Shown one piece after another: positions 23,201-32,737 of a DNA stretch of 64,000 bases. Origin of the DNA: Rhynchosporium graminicola (Eukaryota; Ascomycota; Leotiomycetes; Helotiales; Ploettnerulaceae); the NCBI GenBank assembly GCA_900074885.1, contig FJUW01000056.1:403571-467570 (forward strand). The letters are read 5' to 3'. Within the stretch, counting starts at the first letter, position 1; each line of letters begins with the position of its first letter. The notes beneath the pieces were generated by a model that made no database searches, had not been told where the DNA came from, and was given only the letters and a program-made list of their open reading frames with translations. A program made the position numbers and the translations under genes.

Positions 23201-26200
23201 ACAGCTTGCCCCTTGGCCGACGGTGACAGATCTCGTTCCTTTGCGAGGCATGAAGCGATGCAAAAGTCCAACGTGATGTGATAGGGATCCAAGGGCGTGG
23301 CGACAACCCACACAGTCGTGTTGACCTCGATAACGCTGTCCCCATCGTCGAAGCTGAGTGCCTTGTCCATCGTGAGGTTGAGGACTTCCAACAGCTGCAC
23401 CTCCCGGTCCCCCGCGACATGCATAGCGGCCTCCATGGCCATGACGATGTACCCGGCTCCTGGGAAGACAATGCGGCCTTGCAATTTGTGTCCCTCGATC
23501 CAAGGCATGTCCCGCAGTCGAAGATACTTGTGCCACTCCAGATGTGCCGCTGTACTATTTGGGGACATCTTTCCGAGGAGAAGATGTGGCGGCTGCCCAG
23601 CGGTTCCGCGTAGGTACGCCCGCGCAATACGTGACTGATGACCGTAGGACCGAGCATGATCCCACGCGTAGGGTGGAAGTTCCTTGGCCAGACTTTGGAG
23701 GGGGGTATCTGGGGACAGCTGCTCGTTCAAGCCTTCAATATCCACGATACGGGACCCGAAGACTTCGTACAGGGAGCCCAGGGCTCGACTGAAGGCGTCC
23801 AGGTCGTCGGTCCCCCGCTGCATGCATCCGAAATATGGTATCTTCTTGCCCGCGCATCGCTCGATGGTGTCCAAGCAAGGACCACGCAAGGCGGGATGAG
23901 GGCCAATCTCGATGGCGACGTGGAATGGCGCGTACTCGAACACCACCGTCTCTACCGCTGGGCCGAACAGCACGGGCGAGACCAAGTTCGCGCTGAAGTA
24001 CTCTGCGGTGACGTCCGCCTGAGCCATCCGCTTGCCTTCGTAGACGGAAGAGATCCATATGGAGGAAGATGGAGGATGAGGATTGGGATTTGACCCAGCA
24101 ATGGCGGCGCAGCCACTCTCTCGAAGAGCCTGGATGTACGGCGCACTGCATGGAAGCATGTGATGGGAGTGGTACGCCTTGTCCACCTTGAGAAGTCGAG
24201 CAAACTTGGATTCGTCTTCCAGGGCAGTCTGCGCCGTCTGAATAGCATCGGCATCACCTGAGAGCGTGACGCTCTCCGCGCTGTTGATGGCGGCCACTCG
24301 AATGGAGGAGCCGTCCGACGTGACAAGGTCACAGAGTTCCCGGGCATCGTCGTATGTAGTCCCGGCGGCTAACATGGCTCCCGGCACCCCGGACCCGGAA
24401 GGCGAAGCGGCCAAGGTACTGACAAAGCCGCGCAAATATGCAATGCGGATCGCTTGTTCGGCGGTAATGAAGCCAGCCGCGTAGGCGCAAGCGATCTCCC
24501 CCGAGCTATGCCCGACGACGGCCTTGAACTGGATCCCCGCTGCCGCAAGTAGCTGAACGAGCATGATCTGGACGGCGCAGCAAAGAGGTTGGGAGAAGAC
24601 GGCGTCGCCCACGTTGGAAGTGCCGGCTTCGAGGCATAATTGCTCCTCCAAGCACCACGTCGGCCGATACTGCGACGGGAGCGTTTGCAGCGACCGATCG
24701 AGTTGTGTCATGACATCTCGAGCAAAAGGGACGGTGGAGAGAAGCACTTTGCCCATGGCGGGCCACTGTGCGCCTTGCCCGGTAAAGACACCCAGCAGAG
24801 CAGGTGTCTCGTCCTTGAGATCAGAAGAGAGGAGCGCGCCTTCTTTGGGGCCAGGCGCAGCGAGTTCTCGCTGGAGGGCGTTGATGGCGGCAGATGTTGT
24901 TTGCGCGGCAATGGCCCGGCGAGCGGGAAGCGCAGACCGCTTCGTCCACAAGGTCGAGACGAGGTCTCTCATCTGGACCTCTCGGTTGCTCTCAAGCCAC
25001 TGGAGCAGATGGTCAATGCAGGTTGTCAAGGCATGTTCCGTGCTGGCAGAGAGCACCATAGGAGCAATAGGAAGGGATAGAGAGGTGCTCTTGTCATGCG
25101 GGCGCGGCTCGGATTCGGATGTGCCTTGAAATTGCTCGACAATAGCATGTGCATTCGTACCGCCAAATCCTGTCTTTCATCAGCTTTTGCTTGGCTCATG
25201 TGGAGTGTCGCACAGCACATGATGCAAACATACCGAATGAGTTCACGCTGGCTCGCCGAGGTACACCAGGAGCGAGCTCTGGCCAAGGCTGAGCGTGGGA
25301 AACAATCTTCAGGTTTGTGTAGAATGGAGCGACTCGAGGGCTCAATTCCTCGAAGAGCATGTTCGGAGGGATTACACCGTGCTGGATCGCCAACGACGCT
25401 TTGAGTAAGCCCGCGATGCCAGCAGTGCCTTCGGTGTGTCCAATGACGGTTTTGATGCTCCCAACGTACAAAGGAACTTCGTCGATTTCGCTGGCGCCTC
25501 CTCTATCACCGAAGAAGGCGCTCGAGATCGCTTCAGCTTCCTGGGGATCTCCCGCGGGGGTCCCGGTGCCTGCATATATGCGGCGTTACTCATGTCCATT
25601 CTATAAATGTCCGAGAAGAGGATATTGCTCACCATGCGCCTCGAAATATTGGCACCGCTGCTTCGGGTCCGACAGATCGAGCCCTGCTCTGTTGTAGACT
25701 TCCCGAATAAGCATCTTTTGCGCCTTGGCGCTTGGCATTGTAATGCCAGCAGTCCTGCCGTCCTGGTTGACGCCAGTCTCCCGAATGATACATTCAATGC
25801 GATCACCGTCAGCCAACGCCTGACTGAGGGTCTTCAGGACAATACTGGCAACACCTTCCTTTCAGGGGCAAAAGCACCAGTCAGCTCAGTTCGTGGACGA
25901 TTGCAGATAGGTTGGGTGGCCACTTACTCCTCTTGCGTAACCATCAGCAGATGCATCCCACATTCGACTTCTGCCTGTGGGAGAAAGCATTCCCAACTTG
26001 CTCAAAACGACGTAAAGCCCTGTTATGGTCATCAGCGTGAATTCAGTCTCGAGGTGAATGGGTAGTGTTACATGGCCCCAAGATCAAGTTGGAACCAGAA
26101 GCAATAGCGATTTTGCTTGAACCATTCCGTAATTGTTGTATAGCATTATGCACAGCAACCAGAGAAGAGCTGCATGCTGTATCGATCGTCTCCTACAACA

Positions 26201-26769
26201 TCGCTTTAGTATAGACTCCTTCTCATCAGTTCTTAACTCACGCTGGGTCCATGCCAGTCAAAAAAATACGACACTCGGTTAGACAATATGCTCATACCAG
26301 AACCAGTTGCTGTATAGGTAGGCGCCGTGTCTAGATCAAGGTTTATCCCATCGACAAAATCATGGGTCATACAGCCTACGTATACGGCGGTGGAAGAACC
26401 CTGGAGATCTTCCATCTTCAACCCCGCCGAACACAGGGAGTCATAGACAGTTTCGAGGAGCAATCTTTGCTGAGGGTCAATGGCCTCAGCCTCACGCGGT
26501 TGAATGCCAAAGAATGAGGAATCAAATGCGCGCGTATCTTGCTTCAGCATGTAGGCATGCGTTGCATTGCCACGGCCAGGATAACTACCATCGGGATGAT
26601 AGAAGGCATCCACGTCGAATTTGTCCTTGGGGATTTTAGTCAGTAGGTCTTTTGGTTCCTTGAGCAGCTCCCAGAGTTGCGAAGGGGTGTTGACACTACC
26701 AGGGAAGCGACAGCCACTACCAATGATGGCAATTGGTTCGCCAGTACTGGAGGCTTTGTGGCCAGACAT
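17293..26769 (-). CDS. Highly reducing polyketide synthase with C-terminal condensation domain (LovB-like, KS-AT-DH-MT-KR-ACP-C)
   Basis: Ten exons on the minus strand: 26769-26242, 26192-26072, 26019-25928, 25858-25633, 25569-25234, 25169-19946, 19891-19558, 19496-19121, 19055-18932, 18880-17293. Introns are 49-69 nt, GT-AG, and every junction keeps frame, giving 2982 residues (LovB is about 3040). Start chosen at MSGHKASS, just before [12 protein letters not shown]; an in-frame ATG at 26841 would add 24 residues. KS has Cys183 in DTACSSS, His322 in HGTGTP and the GHTEG motif. AT has GHSSGE (Ser about 656). DH has [10 protein letters not shown] (His about 995) and Asp about 1172. MT has LEVGGGTGG (about 1435). 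No ER nucleotide-binding motif is seen. KR has GLTGDLG (about 2126) and Tyr about 2267. ACP has GVDSRSA (Ser about 2445). The C domain (about 2545-2982) has TRLAFDR for HHxxxDG, and no A, T or R domain follows. It should make a reduced, C-methylated polyketide with a separate enoyl reductase (inference). Confidence 0.95.
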
Positions 26770-26874
26770 ATTAGGGTTGAATTGTGAGTGAGGATTGTGT
26801 CGCACGATTGAAATCCTCAGGAGCGAAGAAGCACGTAACACAACCCTATTCTCTCGGGGAGCGATCGTGATTCA

Positions 26875-26881
26875 TATATAT
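26875..26881 (-). promoter_or_regulatory. TATA-like box upstream of the polyketide synthase
   Basis: A TATATAT run about 105 bp before the chosen ATG, in otherwise mixed-composition DNA. The distance suits a fungal core promoter. No regulator-binding site could be identified. Confidence 0.4.
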
Positions 26882-27189
26882 CTTCGATTCTTGCGTGCGT
26901 TGGCTGGAGTAGATTGTTACGGTAGATAATAGAAATTAACACATATCACGGAAGGATGGGGAGCGGTATGTTTGATGGGTCGAGCGCTAATTTTCTGGAA
27001 CTACGATAATGGAGCAAGTATGCTGAGGCTGGAAAATTACCTCTCTAGAGAGTGGAACGATCAGGCGCAGCTCTTCCACAGACTAGGAGGCTCGCTTAGC
27101 ATACAAGTCAGTATAACTGAAAGTACCACCGTGACAGGATGTAAAGCATGTACATTGCTTGGAGATTATGGTTTCGCATCTGAGTATAC

Positions 27190-27402
27190 GGGAGGTACAG
27201 CGGTTAAGCTTTGTAGGAGGGCTAGTACGGGCGACCAGGGTTTGGAGGCTATTAACCAAAGAAAGCAGTACCTTAGGAACCTATCGACTTCACTCACTAA
27301 GCTGAACATCTATTTACTCCGTACTTCCAGACTAAGGACAGTCTTCAGATCCGCACACCTGCCTGGTCAACCCTATTATAACACTTAACCACTCTACCGC
27401 CC
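27190..27402. mobile_element. Inverted-repeat (MITE-like) element 1
   Basis: A 213-bp segment with imperfect terminal inverted repeats of about 32 bp (27190-27221 and 27371-27402). Both ends share a GGxGGTAxAGxGGTTAAG core, and a GACCAGG motif lies further inside each. TA dinucleotides lie within a few bases outside both ends. It carries no coding sequence. The core is the same as in the element at 28558-28755, so the two belong to one family. Confidence 0.6.
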
Positions 27403-27433
27403 TATGTATTTATTTGACCACTGGTACCCACTA

Positions 27434-27727
27434 TCCCCTCCCTTGCATCTTTGAAAGTGGACAACGAGGCTCACCCCCTTAATATAATGGCTAGAATTTA
27501 GTCTTTAGTCTTTTACAGAGTCTGAAGGCGTACAGAGGTAAAGGTTCTCAAGTCTCTAAGGAAGGTTTCGAGACTCGAAAGTACGACATTTAGTACTCAA
27601 ACACCCCTGCTTTACTGCCTACACCTGGGTACCTTTAAATACCCACAAGTGCCGTCTAATCCGGGGGGCGGGATAATACTTTCCCCGCCCTTGAATCCTT
27701 TAAAGTGGATACCCAGGTTTCCCCTAT
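27434..27727. repeat. Degenerate direct repeat pair in the intergenic region
   Basis: About 46 bp starting TCCCCTCCCTTG at 27434 recurs, diverged, as TCCCCGCCCTTG at 27682. Both copies continue with TTTxAAAGTGGA. A GGGCGGG/CCCGCCC hairpin lies just before the second copy. This looks like the remains of a non-coding repeat; no ends or target duplication were found. Confidence 0.4.
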
Positions 27728-28557
27728 ATTTTATTAGAAGTCAGTATTCCTTCTTCATTGGCCCGAGCCCTTTGTGCAGGTCTTTCTCCACTTTGGAGTC
27801 ACTAGAGGGGGGATACTCGGTTTCTCCAGGAGTCTCAACATGCAGGGTCTAATACGCTAGCTCCCAAGGCGCTTTTAGCCAGTAGAATAGGCTGAATCTC
27901 GAGCGATAACTCGAATTTTTTTAATATATTTATCGATATAGTAATTATACCAAGGTAGCTTTTAGCTTAGTTTTCCCAGCGTAGCAAGGCTACTTCCGAG
28001 CTTCCCTAAGCGCCCGGAACCTTGATTATGTATTTCGAGGAGAGCGCGGTCTTCGAAATATAAAGAGAAATATTCGATTTAGGAGGAATAAGCACTGAAA
28101 GCGAAGAGGCGAGCAAGTCGCCGCGATTAAAGAGTATGAAAACTGAATTTCCTCATGCAAGGGACGAGACTCGCTACTTGTTACGCAGTGACCTTTACAA
28201 ACCTTCAGACTCATACCTGCGCTCTTACTATCCAATTACCTCTAAGAGATAGAAGAGAGTTTTGGAAAACCGAGACTGAGCAAGTAATTGCAGGAAAGTA
28301 CATGTATGGAATAGACTCATCAGGCTTTTTTTTTTTCGGCTCCAACTTCCGTTATCATACGACGATGAACTCCTACCCCACTCGCTGCGTTGAATTTATA
28401 CTTCCCCAGGGACGAAGCTTCGATTGTCACCAGAATTCCTTGGAAATTGCTTGAGAGCAAGGGCTAAGGAGCCAGTGAGACTATTGAAAGCCAAAAGAAC
28501 TTGCTAGACCAAGTCCAGCTTCCTCTCGCTCTCGACTGATCTGTTACAGTGTACGAT
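27728..28557. other. Intergenic DNA between the synthase and the crotonase gene
   Basis: Mixed composition, with a short AT-rich stretch at 27,905-27,965 that looks lightly RIP-affected. Open frames here are short, lack a codon pattern and match no family I recognise. No tRNA fold was found. Confidence 0.5.
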
Positions 28558-28755
28558 GGTACAGCGGTTAAGTATTGTCATAGAGCTAGCAGGGGTTCAG
28601 GTGGACTTACTACATATGGCAGTGGCCAGGTCTATAGCTAGGCAGAAATTACCCAAGTAGTATAGAGGAAGTCAGTGCGTTATAGACATATTACGATTTC
28701 CAGTAAAGTCTTCTAATCCCCTGCTAGCTCTATGACAATACTTCACCGCTGTACC
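28558..28755. mobile_element. Inverted-repeat (MITE-like) element 2
   Basis: A 198-bp segment whose ends (28558-28595 and 28718-28755) are 38-bp inverted repeats with a single mismatch, starting GGTACAGCGGT. The 122-bp middle is non-coding. It lies about 330 bp before the crotonase start codon. The ends match those of element 1 at 27190-27402. A clear target duplication was not found. Confidence 0.7.
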
Positions 28756-29087
28756 TCCGTTGTCGTGCGATGCCAAATTTCGAATCCCTGCCTATTTTCT
28801 TTATCACATACGAAGTACAAAGCATGAAGTAGAAAACCTTGTCGGTATACTCCGTACAACAGGTTCTCTTTAGGTCAAATACAGGTACCTTGCAATTTAT
28901 ACTCTGTACTTCTGAACTAGCTGACGCACACTGTGTAGCACGAACGATCCAGGAGAAACACGACGAAAGGAAGCCTGCACAACTGATATCCGTACCCTTA
29001 TGTCGCAGCCACTCTTGTCAGTCTGACGATCACTTGACTTGAGCCCGGGCGATATCAAGGAGCGAGACTGCAAATCATAGTGGCAGC

Positions 29088-30063
29088 ATGGAGAAGAGTC
29101 ATCTACGCCCCCAAGACTACTCCTTGGAATTTGGCATCTTGATGCGAACAGTACCTTCATACCTCAATCCTCGCAGCACTATACCAGCTGAAAAACATGC
29201 AGAGCCCTGGCTTATAGTTGAGACCGGAGACGGCTACGAGATTTCACTTCAGAGAGGAACGATCAGGATATGTCTGGATCGGCCTGGAGGCAACCCTCTG
29301 ACGCTATCTATGATGCGGGATATTGCCGTGCGTTTCAAAAAGTTCTCGACCGACCCCTCGGTGCGCCGCATCATCGTTACCGGTCGCGGCCGGTATTTCT
29401 GCACTGGCATGGACCTGAAGGAGGATCTCCTCGGGTCAGTTGCCGAGCGGAAAGCTGCGTTGGATGATTTGTTTGCCTCGATCGATAACTGCCCAAAACT
29501 GACAATCGCGGTCGTCAATGGGCCTGCAATCGGTGGCGGCGTCGGCATTGTCAGTGTTTGCGACGTTCGTTTGGCCGTGTCAAGTAGCTATTTCTGCTTG
29601 GGTGAAGTCCGGCTGGGCTTGTGCCCTGCGACAATTTCCAAGTACGTTGGCTCCCTGGTGCCGGTGGGGCACGACGAACAAATCCCCTCTCATGACTCTT
29701 TGCTAATAACTTTCGAGATATCTGGTCCGTGAGTTGGGCCCAAGTCTTGCAAGAGCCGCAATGATGACAGGCCGGCGGATGCCATCCCAGATCCTCTATC
29801 AATCAGGGTTCCTGCACGTGCTTGAGCACGATATGGCAGCATTGGATAAATACAAGGAGGAGTTCTTGACGGATATGAGGCTCCCTGCGCCTCAGGCTTC
29901 TGCGTGGTGCAAGGAGCTAGTCCGGGCAGCTATCTCGGCCGATGATGCAACGGCTAATGAAATATTCACCGCCATGCTGGGCAAAGATTCGGAGTCATCG
30001 CATGGAGTTGAGCAGTTCAGAAAGGGAGTTAAGGAGATCACCTGGGAGAAACTAGATAGATGA
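29088..30063 (+). CDS. Crotonase-family enoyl-CoA hydratase/isomerase
   Basis: Two exons, 29088-29641 and 29718-30063, joined over a 76-nt intron (donor GTACGT, branch-like GCTAATAAC, acceptor CGAG), giving 299 residues and the continuous stretch ISKYLVRELG. The ATG sits in a good context (CAGCATGG). Residues 1-48 are an extension; the crotonase fold follows. Oxyanion-hole segments are GRYFCTGMDL (101-110) and NGPAIGGGVGIV (144-155). Glu173 in LGEVRLG aligns with crotonase Glu164. The position of the second hydratase glutamate (Glu144) is Gly153, a single-Glu pattern known in delta3,delta2-enoyl-CoA isomerases. It likely acts on an acyl thioester, hydrating or shifting a double bond. Divergent from the polyketide synthase, it would be its tailoring partner (inference). 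No SKL-type C-terminus. Confidence 0.9.
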
Positions 30064-30634
30064 ACATATAATTCTAACACAAAGCCTCCAAATGATACCG
30101 ACATTGTGAAGATGACTGTCATGAAGCTGAAATCTCGCCTATATAATTAGACAGAGAGCTTGAGAAATGGGTTTGTGAACTAGAGTGGCTAGAAGCCATG
30201 AAGAGTCCCCGTATCGGCTGTTATGAAATTTGAGTTGGCTCTCTATTTGAAGTTGTTAAAAAGCTGCGAATCGAACCAGGACTCACTCAATATTAGTTGG
30301 AGCTTCACGGTGATTGAGACGTCTGTCGACAGCTTGAAAAAACGCCCCAACTCTCCGATGTAATTCCTCACTAAGTAACTTTCGAGTGTGTATGCATTCT
30401 GCTAACCAATAAGAATTAGGCGATGATTTCAGATGTGCTGTTGAGCAGATTTAGATTGGCTCTCCGGTCGTGTCTCCTAACGAGAAATGTCTTTCATTTT
30501 ACAAAGTGAGGTTGTCTTGCGATGAAGTTCGTTCCAACCTATTTGATGGCTCTTCACGTACATGTCAGATCATCCGCCGACGAGAAGCCTGAGGGGACTA
30601 CTCGCCCGTGAGCCTAATGGATAGCAATTTCCAA
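30064..30634. other. Convergent intergenic region
   Basis: 571 bp between the tail-to-tail crotonase and acyltransferase genes. Composition is mixed. It should hold both 3' untranslated regions; no further gene, repeat or RNA was recognised. Confidence 0.6.
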
Positions 30635-32203
30635 TTATTCTATTACACTATGCACCCACTGCAGCCATTTTTCATCCCGACATAGAAGATCCATAGCATC
30701 AGCCGGCAGCGAGATTTGCACATCCTGGCTGTCTGCGATAGCCGCGCCAGGGAGAATCACGGCGTTTCCCATTTTCGACTGACCCAGCCCCCGTCGGATT
30801 GCATGGAACTTCTGACGGCCCACGCCTGGAATATCCCAGACCGTGTCGGTGCTGAAGTGTCGCCAGATATTGCAGCTTAAATTGTGCGGTTTCCGCGGGT
30901 CCACAGTGAAGCCTAGGCAACGGCCTGGGAGCGACTCCATCATGGCGCTCCGACGAGCCACGAACTCGTCGTCCACAGCGTCAATGGATCTTCCCACTTG
31001 CTGGACAACCTTAGCCAGCTCCTCGTTATGGTCGGCAGCGAGCAGAAGGTGTTGCAAAGGTATGTTTGACTCGGCGAGAACACATGCATTGCCGAAGTAA
31101 TTTTCCGTGAGCGCCTGGAAAGCTCGCTTTCTCCAATTTACCGGAAACACAAGCTTAGCTGGTTCTCTATCACTCTCTTTGCCCTCTGAATTGCTTAAGC
31201 GTTGGGCGCCAAGACGGGCTTTGGTGGTGTGTGCCCAGATCAAAGCGGAAAGACAGGCAAATTTAGAGGGACGCTTGGATGCACAGGGCGATTTCATAAG
31301 ATCTTGTAACTTGCTAAGCTGATTATTGCAGAAAGAGAATACTTGAACAGTTGACGGTTCTGATGTCTGGTTTGACCTAGCTGTGTTATTGAGGAGGGAG
31401 GAACGCTCTGGCAGCATCTTGCACTCTGGACAGAGACGAATCTTGCCCTGGACGGAGTCTGTGGCTTCAAGACGTTGCATAAATTCTGGCCCTGGATTTG
31501 GCAGCGAAATCAAGGTACTGGAGGGCATCTTCATCGGCTCCTCCTTGCGAGTTATGGCTGACAGATGCTCGAACATCATTCCCATGCATCCACCGTCCAT
31601 AAGGATGTGGTGGATATGTATGGAGAGGAGCAGACCACCGTTGATGATGACTGCTACAAACCGAAGAGGCTTGATTCCCTTCCCCATCCCCTCTGCTCCA
31701 GCTGCTCGTTCGAACGCAAAGCAAGGGTGTGCAAACGCGGAAGCCGGGAAGCCTCGCTCTTTGAGTTCCTCGTAGGTCATCCCGAAGTCGTCTTCATGGT
31801 GGATGACATCAAACGGTATCTTTTGACCCTTCATCTGGTGCAGGATAAGCTGATGATCAGTCTCTGGCGCTGGTACGTCCTCAATGAAAGCGAAGCAGCG
31901 AGGGTCGGTGTCGGGAGGGAAAGGGTATCCACGCTTCGCCGCACGCCGCACCGCCTCGTTGTTCTTCTCTCGCCAGTCACCATTCCAGAAACAGCGAGCA
32001 CTCATCCAACTCTCTCTAGTAATCAGGTCACCGGCGAGCTCTGGGCAGTCTTCAGATAGCTTCGCAAGGCAGTCTTCGAGATGCGCGGTAGCATTTCGGA
32101 CTGAGTTGTTCTCCAATGGAAAGCTGAGAACAATGTAGACGTATTCAGATGAGGCCATTCGGTCCCAGACTGAGAGGAATCTGAGCTGGGAATTAGGCAG
32201 CAT
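30635..32203 (-). CDS. BAHD / trichothecene 3-O-acetyltransferase-like acyltransferase
   Basis: An intronless frame of 522 residues. The first ATG is chosen because the LSVWDR segment just after it fits the start of the fold; the next Met is residue 16. The catalytic HxxxD motif is HHILMDG (His199, Asp203) at the end of a hydrophobic strand, as in acyl-CoA-dependent O/N-acyltransferases of the PF02458 type. The second family signature, DFGWG, is replaced by DIPGVG at 457-462. Such enzymes move an acyl group from CoA to a hydroxyl or amine, in the cytosol; no signal peptide or membrane segment is visible. Same strand as the synthase and convergent with the crotonase gene, it could acylate the polyketide (inference). 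An unrelated primary-metabolism role cannot be excluded. Confidence 0.9.
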   Translation of the reverse strand: MLPNSQLRFLSVWDRMASSEYVYIVLSFPLENNSVRNATAHLEDCLAKLSEDCPELAGDLITRESWMSARCFWNGDWREKNNEAVRRAAKRGYPFPPDTDPRCFAFIEDVPAPETDHQLILHQMKGQKIPFDVIHHEDDFGMTYEELKERGFPASAFAHPCFAFERAAGAEGMGKGIKPLRFVAVIINGGLLLSIHIHHILMDGGCMGMMFEHLSAITRKEEPMKMPSSTLISLPNPGPEFMQRLEATDSVQGKIRLCPECKMLPERSSLLNNTARSNQTSEPSTVQVFSFCNNQLSKLQDLMKSPCASKRPSKFACLSALIWAHTTKARLGAQRLSNSEGKESDREPAKLVFPVNWRKRAFQALTENYFGNACVLAESNIPLQHLLLAADHNEELAKVVQQVGRSIDAVDDEFVARRSAMMESLPGRCLGFTVDPRKPHNLSCNIWRHFSTDTVWDIPGVGRQKFHAIRRGLGQSKMGNAVILPGAAIADSQDVQISLPADAMDLLCRDEKWLQWVHSVIE

Positions 32204-32297
32204 GATTATCCTATGAAAAATTGTGAGTGATAGTTCTCTGAGGGTTTAAGAACTAGAAATGTCAAATTTGCAGATGTGCGGAATGAGAAGAATATGA

Positions 32298-32307
32298 TTA
32301 TATATAA
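32298..32307 (-). promoter_or_regulatory. TATA-like box upstream of the acyltransferase
   Basis: TTATATATAA about 95 bp before the start codon, a position like that of the synthase TATA box. The AT-rich block starts soon beyond, so the match could be chance. Confidence 0.4.
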
Positions 32308-32737
32308 GATGGTTTCTCTGACGTGGCTAAGGATGTAGCCCCGGTCCAGTTGAGATCATCCGTACTAGGGTTGCGCAACCATGAAGAATTTATAAAGAAA
32401 TTATGCCAAGATTTAAATTAAATCTTTATCCACAAAGTAGTAATAATTTTTGTCAAGCCTTAGCAGGCCAAAGCATCGTAGTATATTAACATACATAATA
32501 AGCAGGGTTTAAAGTATAGCTTAGTAGATTAATTTAAGGTAATGAATCTGTATTTGATCTACGATATACTATATCTTCGTTGGGCATTTGATCGAGCTCA
32601 AATTAAGCTATAATCTTTCAGATTTAATTATATAACCTGTTTTAGTTATGCCTCGTCTTAGTTCGGACTTCGTTTTATTACTAAAAGCTCTGCCGAAGAG
32701 AGGTCTTTCCTAATACCTAGCCTTATTTTTTTTTTTA
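32308..32737. other. Right edge of the gene island
   Basis: Composition falls from ordinary to AT-rich over about 100-200 bp near 32,390-32,500. No gene is seen. The truncated end of gypsy B begins at about 32738. Confidence 0.6.

Noticed and set aside
22890..25129. Several 80-255-codon open frames on both strands inside the synthase gene
   Set aside because: They overlap the long AT-DH exon in other frames; such shadows are expected in GC-richer coding DNA.
26972..27388. 138-codon plus-strand open frame upstream of the synthase
   Set aside because: It runs through the inverted-repeat element at 27190-27402, has no family resemblance and no plausible gene structure.
27660..27690. GGGCGGG/CCCGCCC hairpin as a terminator or regulatory RNA
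   Set aside because: A 7-bp stem with a 12-nt loop in a GC-rich spot is weak and not tied to any gene end.
28740..28800. tRNA-like T-loop (TTCGAATCCC) beside element 2
   Set aside because: The flanks do not pair into a T-stem and no cloverleaf can be formed.
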